64,000 bases of DNA. It comes from Promicromonospora umidemergens (GTDB lineage: Bacteria > Actinomycetota > Actinomycetes > Actinomycetales > Cellulomonadaceae). The notes beneath the pieces are model-generated. The model was given only the letters and a program-made list of their open reading frames with translations, was not told the origin of the DNA and ran no database searches. The position numbers were made by a program, and so were the translations under genes. The DNA lies in contig NZ_JAMTCT010000018.1 in NCBI RefSeq assembly GCF_024171995.1, forward strand, positions 62,001-126,000, in the 5' to 3' direction. Positions 8,560 through 17,610 of this stretch are shown piece after piece. How positions within the stretch are numbered: the stretch's first letter is position 1; every line of letters begins with the position of its first letter.

Positions 8560-10124
8560 ACGGCCGCACGGACGATGCGGTGCGCGGTCGACGTGTGGTC
8601 GTGGTCGGCGGCGGCATCTCGGGCCTGGCGACCGCCGCCCTGCTCGCACGGGACGGGGCGACGGTCACCCTGCTGGAGGCGCGGTCCGAGCTCGGTGGCC
8701 GGGCGGGGCAGTGGCACCACGGCGGCTTCCAGTTCGACACCGGGCCCTCCTGGTACCTCATGCCGGAGGTCTTCGACCACTTCTTCCGGCTGCTGGGCAC
8801 CAGCGCGGCGGAGGAGCTGGACCTCGTCCGTCTCGACCCGTCCTACCGGGTCTTCTTCGAGGGCGACCCCGAACCCTTCGACCTGCCGGCCGACGGCGCA
8901 CGCGAGGCCCTGCTGGCACTCGACCCGCCGTCCTCGTCCCGGCTGGAGGCCTACCTGGACTCGGCGGCGGAGACGTACCGCATCGCCACCGAGCGGTTCC
9001 TCTACGCGACGTTCGCGTCGCTGCGGCCCTTCCTCGACCGTGACCTCGTCCGCCGCCTCCCACGCCTGGCCCGGCTGCTCGGCGAACCGCTGGACCGCTT
9101 CATCGCGCGCCACACGACCGACGACCGCGTGCGCCGCATCCTCGGCTACCCCGCGGTGTTCCTCGGCACCTCACCGAGCGCGGCGCCGAGCATGTACCAC
9201 CTCATGAGCCATCTGGACGTGACCCAGGGCGTGCTGTACCCGCGCGGCGGGTTCGGCACCGTCATCGACGCGGTGGCATGCCTCGCCGAGCGCAACGGAG
9301 CGAAGCTGCTCACCGGACAGCGGGTGAACCGGATCACGGTGGCAGACGGCGCCGTCACCGGCGTCGAGGTGACCGACCTCACCGGTCACTCGCGACAGCT
9401 GGAGGCAGACGTCGTGGTCTCGACCGCGGACCTGCACGTCACGGAGCACGCCCTGATCGAACCCGAGCACCGCAGCCACGGCGACCGCTGGTGGAAGCGC
9501 CGCGACCCGGGTCCCGGCGCGGTGCTGGCGCTGCTGGGGGTGCGCGGCGAGCTACCGCAGCTGGCCCACCACTCGCTCTTCTTCGCCAGCGACTGGCAGC
9601 AGGGGTTCGATGCGATCTTCGGCGACCGGCGGGCAGCACCCGGTCCGGCCTCGCTCTACGTCTGCCGGCCGAGCGCCACGGACGACGTCGCTCCGCCCGG
9701 CCACGAGAACCTGTTCGTCCTGGTCCCTGTGCCCGCCGACACCGGCATCGGCGCTGGTGGCATCGACGGTGCAGGGGATGCCCGCGTCGAGAGCGTCGTC
9801 GACGACGCCATCGCGCAGATCGCCGACCGGACGGGGACGCCGGACCTCGCGGAGCGAGTAGTGGTCCGGCGTACGATCGGCCCCGCCGACTTCGAGCGGG
9901 ACCTCGGCGCCTGGCGCGGCGGAGCGCTCGGCCCCGGCCACACGCTGCGGCAGAGCGCCATGTTCCGAGGGCGGAACGCGTCGTCGCGCGTGGACGGCCT
10001 CCTGTATGCCGGCGCCACGACCATCCCGGGGATCGGGCTGCCGATGTGCCTCATCAGCGCGGAGCTGGTCGTCAAGCGGCTGCGGGGCGACACGAGTGGC
10101 GGCCCGCTCCCGGAGGCCCGATGA
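8547..10124 (+). CDS. crtI: Phytoene desaturase
   Basis: 525 aa, FAD-dependent CrtI-type desaturase converting phytoene to lycopene. The N-terminal dinucleotide fold is VVVVGGGISGLATAALLA (GGGISGL at 21-27), followed by GGRAGQW. The C-terminal CrtI signature is seen as YAGATTIPGIGLPMCLISAELV. Length is normal. It overlaps the crtB end by 13 nt and the next gene by an ATGA, so the operon is translationally coupled. The product lycopene feeds CrtEb. Confidence 0.93.
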   Translation: MGHLNGRTDDAVRGRRVVVVGGGISGLATAALLARDGATVTLLEARSELGGRAGQWHHGGFQFDTGPSWYLMPEVFDHFFRLLGTSAAEELDLVRLDPSYRVFFEGDPEPFDLPADGAREALLALDPPSSSRLEAYLDSAAETYRIATERFLYATFASLRPFLDRDLVRRLPRLARLLGEPLDRFIARHTTDDRVRRILGYPAVFLGTSPSAAPSMYHLMSHLDVTQGVLYPRGGFGTVIDAVACLAERNGAKLLTGQRVNRITVADGAVTGVEVTDLTGHSRQLEADVVVSTADLHVTEHALIEPEHRSHGDRWWKRRDPGPGAVLALLGVRGELPQLAHHSLFFASDWQQGFDAIFGDRRAAPGPASLYVCRPSATDDVAPPGHENLFVLVPVPADTGIGAGGIDGAGDARVESVVDDAIAQIADRTGTPDLAERVVVRRTIGPADFERDLGAWRGGALGPGHTLRQSAMFRGRNASSRVDGLLYAGATTIPGIGLPMCLISAELVVKRLRGDTSGGPLPEAR

Positions 10125-10495
10125 GCCTCGCCTACCTCGCCGTGCTGCTCGTCTCTGCGGCGGGGGTGCTGCTGCTGGACCGGAGGTACCGGCTCTTCTG
10201 CTGGCAGGATCCCGCCCGGGCGGCGGCAGTTCTCGCCCTGGGGGCCGTGTTCTTCCTGCTCTGGGACCTGGCGGGCATCGGGCTCGGGGTGTTCTTCCAC
10301 GGCTCCGGGCGCTATATGACCGGGCTCATGCTCGCCCCTGAGCTGCCCGTCGAGGAGCTCGTGTTCCTGCTGTTCCTCTGCGAGCTGACCATGGTCCTCG
10401 TCCTCGGCGCCCAGCGCGTCCTGCACCGCTCGAGCCGGCGCGGCGACCGCCGACGGGACGAGCGCGCTCGCGAACGAGAGGACGGGCTCCGATGA
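10121..10495 (+). CDS. crtYe: C50 carotenoid cyclase subunit CrtYe-type
   Basis: 124 aa, three membrane helices. Family motif PVEELVFLLF at 76-85 matches the lycopene cyclase domain proteins that work as CrtYe/CrtYf (or CrtYg/CrtYh) heterodimers on C50 substrates. The tail after residue 100 is Arg-rich (RRGDRRRDERARERE). Starts in an ATGA overlap with crtI and ends in an ATGA overlap with crtYf. Whether the product has epsilon rings (decaprenoxanthin) or gamma rings (sarcinaxanthin) cannot be read from sequence. Confidence 0.88.
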   Translation: MSLAYLAVLLVSAAGVLLLDRRYRLFCWQDPARAAAVLALGAVFFLLWDLAGIGLGVFFHGSGRYMTGLMLAPELPVEELVFLLFLCELTMVLVLGAQRVLHRSSRRGDRRRDERAREREDGLR

Positions 10496-10812
10496 CCTAC
10501 CTCCTGCTGGCGCTCGGCTTCCTCACGGCGGCCACGGCGGTCGCCGTCGTGGCGCGGGCAGCCGCCGCACGCCGCACCGGACCACGTCCCGCCGGCTGGC
10601 GCGCCGTCGTGCTGGCCACCGTGGCCCTGCTGCTGCTCACCGCGGTGTTCGACACCGTCATGATCGCGAGCGGGCTGTTCGCCTACTCCGACGCCCACAT
10701 CTCGGGGCTCCGGCTCGGCCTGGCGCCGATCGAGGACTTCGCCTACCCGCTGGCGGCCGTCATCCTGCTGCCCGCGCTCTGGACCTACCTCGGGAGCCGT
10801 CGTGATCGCTGA
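10492..10812 (+). CDS. crtYf: C50 carotenoid cyclase subunit CrtYf-type
   Basis: 106 aa, three hydrophobic helices, with IEDFAYPL at 80-87, the second-subunit counterpart of the CrtYe motif. Small, membrane-bound, and only active with its partner in characterised systems. Overlaps crtYe by ATGA and crtEb by 11 nt. Confidence 0.87.
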   Translation: MTYLLLALGFLTAATAVAVVARAAAARRTGPRPAGWRAVVLATVALLLLTAVFDTVMIASGLFAYSDAHISGLRLGLAPIEDFAYPLAAVILLPALWTYLGSRRDR

Positions 10813-11662
10813 CCTGGTGCGCGCGTCGCGCCCCCTCAGCTGGATCAACACCGCCTACCCGTTCGCCGTGGCGTACCTCCTGACCGTGCGCGAGATCGAC
10901 GCCCCGCTGGTCATCGGCACGCTGTTCTTCCTCGTGCCGTACAACCTCGCGCTCTACGGGATCAACGACGTGTTCGACTACGCGTCCGACCTCGCCAACC
11001 CCCGCAAGGGCGGCGTCGAGGGCGCGCTGCTGCCACCACGTCGGCACCGCACGGTCCTGGTCGCGTCGGTGGCGACCTGCGTACCGTTCGTGGCCGCGCT
11101 GGTCCTGCTCGGCCCACCCCTGTCGTGGGCAGCGCTCGCGATCAGCCTTTTCGCACTCGTCGCCTACTCGGCCCCGCCGTTCCGGTTCAAGGAGGTGCCG
11201 GTGCTCGACTCCCTGACGTCGAGCGTGCACTTCGTCAGCCCGGCGGTCTACGGCCTGACGCTGGCGCAGGCCGCCCCCGCACCCGAGCTCGTCGCGGTGC
11301 TCGGCGCATTCTTGCTGTGGGGGATGGCGAGCCACGCCTTCGGTGCGGTCCAGGACGTGGTCCCCGACCGCGCGGGCAGCATCTCCTCGATCGCTACGGC
11401 GTTCGGTGCGGCCCGCACCGTCCGCTGCGCGCTGGGTGCCTGGGTCGCCGCCGGGCTGCTGGTCGCCACCACCGGGTGGCCGGGCGCCCTCGCCGGCCTG
11501 CTCGTGCTGCCCTACCTCGCACTGGCGCTTCCCTACGCACGGCTGCGCGACGAGGACTCAGCACGCGCGAACGGCGGCTGGCGGCACTTCTTGTGGGTCA
11601 ACTACGCGGTAGGCGCCGCCGTGACGATCCTGCTCATCACGATCGCCACCTTCGACATCTGA
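10802..11662 (+). CDS. crtEb: Lycopene elongase, UbiA-type prenyltransferase
   Basis: 286 aa. UbiA-superfamily membrane prenyltransferase; in C50 pathways CrtEb adds C5 units from DMAPP to lycopene to give C45/C50 products. The two Asp motifs are NDVFDYASD (55-63) and QDVVPDRAG (about 184). Eight or nine hydrophobic segments. GTG start inside the crtYf end. With crtYe/Yf it commits the cluster to C50 rather than C40 carotenoids. Confidence 0.9.
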   Translation: MIADLVRASRPLSWINTAYPFAVAYLLTVREIDAPLVIGTLFFLVPYNLALYGINDVFDYASDLANPRKGGVEGALLPPRRHRTVLVASVATCVPFVAALVLLGPPLSWAALAISLFALVAYSAPPFRFKEVPVLDSLTSSVHFVSPAVYGLTLAQAAPAPELVAVLGAFLLWGMASHAFGAVQDVVPDRAGSISSIATAFGAARTVRCALGAWVAAGLLVATTGWPGALAGLLVLPYLALALPYARLRDEDSARANGGWRHFLWVNYAVGAAVTILLITIATFDI

Positions 11663-11674
11663 CGTGGAGGAACC

Positions 11675-13033
11675 ATGCCGCAGACCTTCTCGAGCGTCGT
11701 GCCATACCCTCGGCCCGAGGTCTTCGCCTGGCACCAGCAGCCCGGCGCGATCCACAGGCTCACGCCGCCCTGGGCACCCCTGCGCGTCGTGCAGGAGGCG
11801 CGGTCGCTGGCCGACGGCGAGGCGGTGCTCGGGCTGCCCCTCGGCTTGCGGTGGGTGGCACGGCACTCGGGCTGTCGACCGCCGGAGCAGTTCGTCGACG
11901 AGCTGGTCTCCGCGCCGCTGCGCTGGGTGCTGCCGTGGCGGCACACCCACGACTTCCGCGCCGAAGGCGACCACACCCGCATCACGGACACGGTGCAGAC
12001 CCCGGTGCCACGTGCGCTGCTGCGGAGCATGTTCGCCTACCGGCACCGCCAGCTCGGCATGGACCTGGCGGCACAGGCAACGGCCCGGAACAACGGCGAC
12101 CGGCCAAGGGTCGTCGCGATGACGGGCAGCAGCGGCCTGGTCGGTAGCGCCCTCGCGCCGTTCCTGACCACGGCGGGCTACCGCGTCGTCCGGCTGGTCC
12201 GGGGCCGGCCGCAGGGGCCCGACGAGCGGCGCTGGGACCCACAGGCACCGGCCGACGACCTGCTGCGCGGCGTCGACGCCGTGGTCCATCTCGCCGGCGC
12301 CTCGATAGCGGGCCGGTTCGACGACTCGCATCGTGCAGCAGTGCGCGGATCGCGCATCGGGCCGACCAGGGCGCTCGCCGAGCTGGCCGGCCGCACCTCG
12401 GGCGGACCGGAGGTCTTCGTCTGTGCGTCGGCGATCGGCTGCTACGGCCCGGACCGCGGGGACGAGGTGCTGGAGGAGTCCAGCGCACCAGGCGACGGAT
12501 TCCTTGCCGACGTCGTCGCGGACTGGGAGAACGCCGCGTCGGCAGCCGCTGACGCGGGACTGCGGGTGGTCCAGGTGCGCACGGGACTGGTGCAGTCCCC
12601 GCGCGGCGGCACGCTGCGGCTGTTCTACCCGCTGTTCGCGGCGGGGCTCGGCGGCAGGCTCGACCACGGACGGATGTGGCAGTCGTGGATCGGGATCGAC
12701 GACCTGGTGGACGTCTACCACCGGGCGCTCTACGACACCGCGCTGTCCGGTGCGGTGAACGCCGTCGCGCCGCAGCCGGTGCGCAACGCGACCTACGCCA
12801 AGACCCTGGCCACCGTGCTGCGGCGGCCCGCGGTGCTGCCGGTTCCCGCTCTGGGGCCACGGCTGCTGCTGGGCCGGCAGGGCGCGACCGAGCTCGCCGA
12901 GGCCAGCCAGCGCGTGTCGCCCGCCGCCCTGCTCGCACGGGGACACCGGTTCCGGCACGCCACCCTGGAGCCGGCCCTGCGACACCTGCTCGGCCGGGAG
13001 CATGCCGAGGCGCACCGCCGACCCGGAGCGTGA
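11675..13033 (+). CDS. SRPBCC-NAD epimerase fusion (TIGR01777-like)
   Basis: 452 aa. Residues 1-140 look like an SRPBCC (START-like) lipid-binding domain; from about 150 a Rossmann domain begins with MTGSSGLVGSALAPFL and continues with DAVVHLAGASI, the tyrosine-bearing SAIGCYG (about 250) and WIGIDDLVDVYHRAL. This is the TIGR01777 family of uncharacterised SDR-like proteins. ATG with GGAGG 6 nt upstream, 12 nt after crtEb, so it is probably the last gene of the crt operon. A hydrophobic-ligand domain fused to a reductase fits carotenoid end-group modification, but that is a guess from context. Confidence 0.75.
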   Translation: MPQTFSSVVPYPRPEVFAWHQQPGAIHRLTPPWAPLRVVQEARSLADGEAVLGLPLGLRWVARHSGCRPPEQFVDELVSAPLRWVLPWRHTHDFRAEGDHTRITDTVQTPVPRALLRSMFAYRHRQLGMDLAAQATARNNGDRPRVVAMTGSSGLVGSALAPFLTTAGYRVVRLVRGRPQGPDERRWDPQAPADDLLRGVDAVVHLAGASIAGRFDDSHRAAVRGSRIGPTRALAELAGRTSGGPEVFVCASAIGCYGPDRGDEVLEESSAPGDGFLADVVADWENAASAAADAGLRVVQVRTGLVQSPRGGTLRLFYPLFAAGLGGRLDHGRMWQSWIGIDDLVDVYHRALYDTALSGAVNAVAPQPVRNATYAKTLATVLRRPAVLPVPALGPRLLLGRQGATELAEASQRVSPAALLARGHRFRHATLEPALRHLLGREHAEAHRRPGA

Positions 13034-13055
13034 ACGGCACCCGGTGCGCCAACGC

Positions 13056-14210
13056 TCACGCCGGGTCGGGCACGAACGGGGCGAGGCTGCGTCGCTCGAT
13101 CGCTGCCGCCATCACGTCGCCGAACCGGTCGGGCGTGCACGCGAACGCCGGGACCCCGAGCGCGGCCAGCGCGGTGGCGTTCTCCTTGTCGTAGGAGGGG
13201 GTGCCCTCGTCGCTCAGGGCGAGCAGCACCACCACCTGGGTTCCGGCGGCGAGCATCGAGGCGACCCGCGACAGCATGCCCTGCCGGACCCCGCCCTCGT
13301 ACAGGTCGCTGACCAGCACGACGATCGACTCGCGGGGACGCGTGACCAACGACTGGCAGTAGGACAGCGCCCGGTTGATGTCGGTGCCGCCCCCGAGCCG
13401 GGTCGCGAACAGCAGGTCCACCGGGTCGCTGAGCTGCTCAGTCAGGTCGACGACGGCCGTGTCGAACACCACCAGCGACGTCTTGAGCGTCTTCATCGAG
13501 GCGAGCACCGCACCGAACACGCCCGAGTAGACCACCGACGCGGCCATGGATCCCGACTGGTCGATGCACAGCACGACGTCGCGCTGCACCGCCCGCTGGC
13601 TGCGGGCGTACCCGACCAGCCGTTCGGGCACGATCGTGGAGTACTCCTCCTGGTAGTGCTTGAGGTTCGTACGGATGGTGCGGTTCCAGTCGATCTCGTG
13701 GTGCCTCGGGCGGCTGGTCCGCGCCGTGCGGTCGATCGCCCCCTTCACGGCCGCCTTGGTGCGCTGCTCCAGCTTGGACTCCAGGTCCTTGACCACGCGG
13801 CCCACGACCTCCCGCGCCGTGGCCCGCGTCTTCTCGGGCAGGGCCCCGCTCAGCGACAGCAGGGTGCCCACCAGGTGCACATCCGGCTCGACCGCCTGGA
13901 GCATCTCGGGTTCCAGGAGCAGACGGCGCAGGTCGAGCCGCTCGATCGCGTCCTGCTGCATCACCTGCACCACGGTGGACGGGAAGTACTCCCGAACGTC
14001 GGACAGCCACCGGGCGACGTTCGGGGCGCTGGCGCCGAGACCTGCTCCCCGTGGGCCGCTCCCTGCGTCGCCGCCCGACCTGTAGAGGGCCTCCAGGGCC
14101 TTGTCCATCCCGGCGTCGCGCCCGTCCAGCGTGACGCCCGTGCCGTCGTCACCGCCGCCGAGCACCAACCGCCAGCGGCGCAGCCGCTCGTCCGTCTCGG
14201 GTGTGGTCAT
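13056..14210 (-). CDS. VWA-domain protein of SWIM-MoxR-DUF5682 cassette
   Basis: 384 aa. C-terminal von Willebrand A domain with an intact MIDAS: VLCIDQSGSMAAS at about 212-222, a threonine in GGGTDINRAL and SDLYEGG later. The N-terminal half (LLLEPEMLQ, VGTLLSLSGALPEKTRATAREVVGRV) is helical and lacks a known domain name. VWA proteins beside MoxR ATPases are thought to bind a metal-dependent partner that the ATPase remodels. ATG 14210 is chosen because it makes an ATGA overlap with DUF5682. Last gene of the five-gene unit, convergent with the carotenoid operon 22 bp away. Confidence 0.85.
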   Translation of the reverse strand: MTTPETDERLRRWRLVLGGGDDGTGVTLDGRDAGMDKALEALYRSGGDAGSGPRGAGLGASAPNVARWLSDVREYFPSTVVQVMQQDAIERLDLRRLLLEPEMLQAVEPDVHLVGTLLSLSGALPEKTRATAREVVGRVVKDLESKLEQRTKAAVKGAIDRTARTSRPRHHEIDWNRTIRTNLKHYQEEYSTIVPERLVGYARSQRAVQRDVVLCIDQSGSMAASVVYSGVFGAVLASMKTLKTSLVVFDTAVVDLTEQLSDPVDLLFATRLGGGTDINRALSYCQSLVTRPRESIVVLVSDLYEGGVRQGMLSRVASMLAAGTQVVVLLALSDEGTPSYDKENATALAALGVPAFACTPDRFGDVMAAAIERRSLAPFVPDPA

Positions 14211-16531
14211 GACGTCTCCTGAGGGCACGAGATGGTCGGCGTGAGGATCGTGGCAAGGACGGGCAGCACGTGGGCCACCAGCTGGGGATCGAGCGGGACG
14301 ACGTCGGCCACGTGCAGCCGGCGGCCTGCGACCTGCTCACCGATGACCCGCCGCTCGGCACCCTCGAACTGGGCGAAGGTTCGCCGCAGCAGGGGCAGCA
14401 CCTCGACGAACAGGTCCTCGCCGAGCGACACGAGCCACTCGTCGATGAGGCGCAGCAGCACCGTGTCGTGCACCAGGACCAGTCCGCTGCCCCCGGCGAA
14501 ACCCTCCACGAACGCGGCAGCCGTCCGCGCGGGCGTGCCCCGGCTGAGATAGCGGGACAGGCGGACGCTGGTGGTCTCGACGTCCGCGAGGCGTTCGTCG
14601 CGCAGCGTCCGGGTGACCCAGCCGGCGACCAGGCCGTGCAGATCGTCCCGGTCGGCCAGGCGTTCCAGAGCCGCGAGCCAGTCCTCGCGCAGACCCGCCT
14701 CCGCGCCCAGCAGAGTCACCGCGGCCGTCACCTCGCGCAGACGAGGCACCAAGATCGCCGCCGCGTCATCGTCCAGGGTGGTGACCGCGCCGGGCAGCGC
14801 GGTCCGCGCACGAGCGACCAGGCCCAGCAGCACCTGCCGCAGGGCCCCCGGTGCGGTGCCGCGCACGTCGCCGTACCGCAGGGACCTGGCCAGCGCGGGG
14901 ATCGCCTCGAACAGGGCGTCGGTGTCCGACCCCACGGCGGCCCGGTCCGCCACCGCGTCCAGGAGCCCTGGCAGGGCTCCTGGGAGCTCAGCGAGCAGCG
15001 AGCGTTCCACCAGGGCTGCCAGGCCCGCGAGGCCCCCCGTCCGGGCGGCGGCCAGCACCGCGCCGCTCGCCGCCTGCTCGATGGTCGAGCCGTGCGTCCC
15101 CGCCGCGACGAGGTCCACGGCGAGCCGCGGGTCCCAGGCAACCTTCCAGGACTCCCGGAACGTGCCCTTTCCGCGCGTCCCGGTCAGCTCGCCCCACTGC
15201 ACCCCGAGCAGGTCGAGGCGGTGCAGCAGGGCGCTGCGACCGAGATCGGTCGGCTTCCGAAGGTCCAGGTCCAGGTCGCGGGCCAGCGCCTCCCGCGGGA
15301 GCCGCAGTCGCTTGGCGGTGGCGGCCAGGTCTCGCTCCAGGGGCCCTGTCGGCACGCCGTCAGGCACCGAACCGAGCCGGTCCCCTACCTCGACCCGGTC
15401 CCGGACCAGCGCGTGGCGAACCTCGTCGCCGTCGCACAGGACGGCCCGGACCGCCTCGGACGCCTCCTCCAACCCCGTGGCCGGCCGCCCTCGCAGCGCG
15501 GCCAGCGTCTCCGCGAGCCGCACCGCCTCGATCACGTGCGCCGACGAGACCGGCAGGTCCTCCGCGCGCAGGGCCTGTGCCACGTTCACGAGCCAGCGTT
15601 CCACGGGTCGGTCCTCGACCGTGAACAGGTGGTGGTACCAGCCGGGAGACTCCACCCCGGCCCCGTAGCCGGACGCCGCCGCGAGCCGACGGTGCGACCA
15701 CGGCACCCACGTGAGGATCGCCTTCGCCTTCGCGGCCTCCCGGAGCACCGGCTTCACGAGCGCCGCGTCCTTGGTCGCGGCGGGTGACGGACCGGTCAGT
15801 GCTGGTACGTGCCACGCACCGCAGACGACGGCGATCCGCTGCGCCCCCTCCGCGAGCGCCGCCCGCACGGACTGCCGCATGTGGGCCTCGCGCAGCGCGT
15901 CCCATGGGTCGGTGGGCTCCCCTTCCCGCACGGCCGTCATGGCCTGCTCGACGGCGTCGAAGACCGCGGCCCCACCCTCGCGGTGCTCCATGACGTCCTC
16001 CCACCACCGTTCAGCGTCGCCGTACCCGGCAGCGGCGGCCAGCGCGCCGAGCGGGTCGACGCGGGCCGGTCGCGGTTCGTCCGGTGCGCCACCCGGCCCG
16101 TCGTCCGCCGCCCCCGGCACGTCCTCGGACGCCGCGCGATGCGCGAGGTGCGCCGCAGCGGGCAGGTCGATGAACCGTAGCGGGACGTCGTTCCGCGCGG
16201 CCCAGCGCATCGCCTGCCACTCCGGGGAGAAGACGGCGAACGGCCAGAAGGCCGCCCGGGGGCCGTCGGGCTCGGCCGGCGGCGTGCCGTCCGGGGTGAC
16301 GGTGCGCTTCGAGACGGCCTTCGGTTCCTGGTAGGCCAGCAGGGCGACGGGCGGCACGAGGTCGTCCTGGGCCGCGAAGGCGACCAGGTCGTCCGCCTCT
16401 GGTGGCCCTTCGACCAGCACCAGGTCCGGCCTGAGCTCCTCCAGCGCCCGCCGGACGGAGCGCGCCGAGCCCGGACCGTGGTGTCGGACGCCGAGCAGGT
16501 GCACCTGACCGACGACGGACGACGTCGTCAC
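14207..16531 (-). CDS. DUF5682 family protein
   Basis: 774 aa. The start VHLLGVRHHGPGSARSV (10-26) followed by VLVEGPPEADDL (38-49) is the hallmark of DUF5682. The pattern of a short strand, His-rich turn and ExP recalls TraB/ChaN-like hydrolase folds, but that resemblance is my inference. IAVVCGAWHVPAL in the middle may close the same active site. The C-terminal two thirds is alpha-helical without known motifs. Fourth in the cassette, overlapping both neighbours by ATGA; always expected with the MoxR and VWA genes in actinobacteria that carry it. Confidence 0.8.
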   Translation of the reverse strand: MTTSSVVGQVHLLGVRHHGPGSARSVRRALEELRPDLVLVEGPPEADDLVAFAAQDDLVPPVALLAYQEPKAVSKRTVTPDGTPPAEPDGPRAAFWPFAVFSPEWQAMRWAARNDVPLRFIDLPAAAHLAHRAASEDVPGAADDGPGGAPDEPRPARVDPLGALAAAAGYGDAERWWEDVMEHREGGAAVFDAVEQAMTAVREGEPTDPWDALREAHMRQSVRAALAEGAQRIAVVCGAWHVPALTGPSPAATKDAALVKPVLREAAKAKAILTWVPWSHRRLAAASGYGAGVESPGWYHHLFTVEDRPVERWLVNVAQALRAEDLPVSSAHVIEAVRLAETLAALRGRPATGLEEASEAVRAVLCDGDEVRHALVRDRVEVGDRLGSVPDGVPTGPLERDLAATAKRLRLPREALARDLDLDLRKPTDLGRSALLHRLDLLGVQWGELTGTRGKGTFRESWKVAWDPRLAVDLVAAGTHGSTIEQAASGAVLAAARTGGLAGLAALVERSLLAELPGALPGLLDAVADRAAVGSDTDALFEAIPALARSLRYGDVRGTAPGALRQVLLGLVARARTALPGAVTTLDDDAAAILVPRLREVTAAVTLLGAEAGLREDWLAALERLADRDDLHGLVAGWVTRTLRDERLADVETTSVRLSRYLSRGTPARTAAAFVEGFAGGSGLVLVHDTVLLRLIDEWLVSLGEDLFVEVLPLLRRTFAQFEGAERRVIGEQVAGRRLHVADVVPLDPQLVAHVLPVLATILTPTISCPQETS

Positions 16532-17610
16532 TCGGACTCCCGGGCGGCCGCGTAGAAGCCTTCCCAGCCGTCCCGCTCACGGACCACGGTCTCGAGGTAC
16601 TCACGCCACACCTGGCCGTCCGCGGCGGGGTCGCGCACGATGGCGCCGCGCATCCCGGCGGCGACATCGGCGGGGCGCAGCTCGCCGTCCCCGAAGTGCG
16701 CGGCCAGCGCGAGCCCCGCCGTCACCACCGAGATCGCCTCGGCGGTGGACAGGGTGCCGGACGGGCTCTTGACCTTGGTGCGGCCGTCCGCCGTGACGCC
16801 CTCCCGCAGCTCGCGAAACACCGTGACCACGCGACGGATCTCGTCGGCGGACTGTGGAGCCTGCGGGATCTCCAGGGAGCGCCCGAGGGACTCCACGCGG
16901 CGGCTGACGATCTCGACCTCCTCCTCGACGGTGCCCGGCGTGGGCAGCACCACCGTGTTGAAGCGGCGACGCAGTGCGCTGGACAGCTCGTTGACGCCGC
17001 GGTCGCGGTCGTTCGCCGTCGCGATGACGGTGAAACCCTTGGTGGCCTGCACCTCCGTGCCGAGCTCCGGGATCGGCATCGTCTTCTCCGAGAGGATCGT
17101 CAGGAGCGTGTCCTGCACGTCCGACGGGATGCGGGTCAGCTCTTCGATCCGGGCGACCGAGCCTCGCTGCATGGCGCGCATCACCGGGCTGGGCACCACG
17201 GCCGCCTCGCTGGGGCCGTGCGCCAGCAGCTGGGCGTAGTTCCACCCGTAGCGCATGGCCTCCTCCGGGGTTCCGGCGGTGCCCTGCACCAGCAGGGTCG
17301 AGTCCCCGCTCACGGCGGCGGCGAGATGCTCGGACACCCACGTCTTGGCTGTGCCGGGCACACCGATCAGCAGGAGCGCGCGGTCCGTGGCAAGGGTGGC
17401 CACCGCCACCTCCATGAGGCGGCGCGGCCCGACGTACTTGGGTGTCACCTGGTCGCCGTCGCCCAGCAGGTAGGTGACGACCGCCTGCGGCGACAGCCGC
17501 CAGCCCGGTGGGCGCTGCCGGTCGTCCTGCTCGGCGAGGTAGGCGAGCTCGCTCGCGTACAGGTCCTCGGCGTGCGGGCGCAGGATCACGGCTTCGGTGA
17601 TGACGGTCAA
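16528..17610 (-). CDS. MoxR-type AAA+ ATPase
   Basis: 360 aa. Walker A GVPGTAKT at 83-90, sensor segment VIATANDRDRG near 190, arginine-rich LSSALRRRFN after it, and a C-terminal lid. The Walker B position reads ARIEELTR (about 153-160), with Glu-Glu where most MoxR proteins have Asp-Glu. MoxR ATPases act as chaperones that activate or insert cofactors into partners with VWA proteins. Starts and ends in ATGA overlaps, so it is made together with DUF5691, DUF5682 and VWA. Confidence 0.88.
   Translation of the reverse strand: MTVITEAVILRPHAEDLYASELAYLAEQDDRQRPPGWRLSPQAVVTYLLGDGDQVTPKYVGPRRLMEVAVATLATDRALLLIGVPGTAKTWVSEHLAAAVSGDSTLLVQGTAGTPEEAMRYGWNYAQLLAHGPSEAAVVPSPVMRAMQRGSVARIEELTRIPSDVQDTLLTILSEKTMPIPELGTEVQATKGFTVIATANDRDRGVNELSSALRRRFNTVVLPTPGTVEEEVEIVSRRVESLGRSLEIPQAPQSADEIRRVVTVFRELREGVTADGRTKVKSPSGTLSTAEAISVVTAGLALAAHFGDGELRPADVAAGMRGAIVRDPAADGQVWREYLETVVRERDGWEGFYAAARESE

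Noticed and set aside
14270-15787. Long plus-strand open frame opposite DUF5682
   Set aside because: Arg/Gln/His/Gly-rich composition without homology, typical of antisense reading of a high-GC gene.
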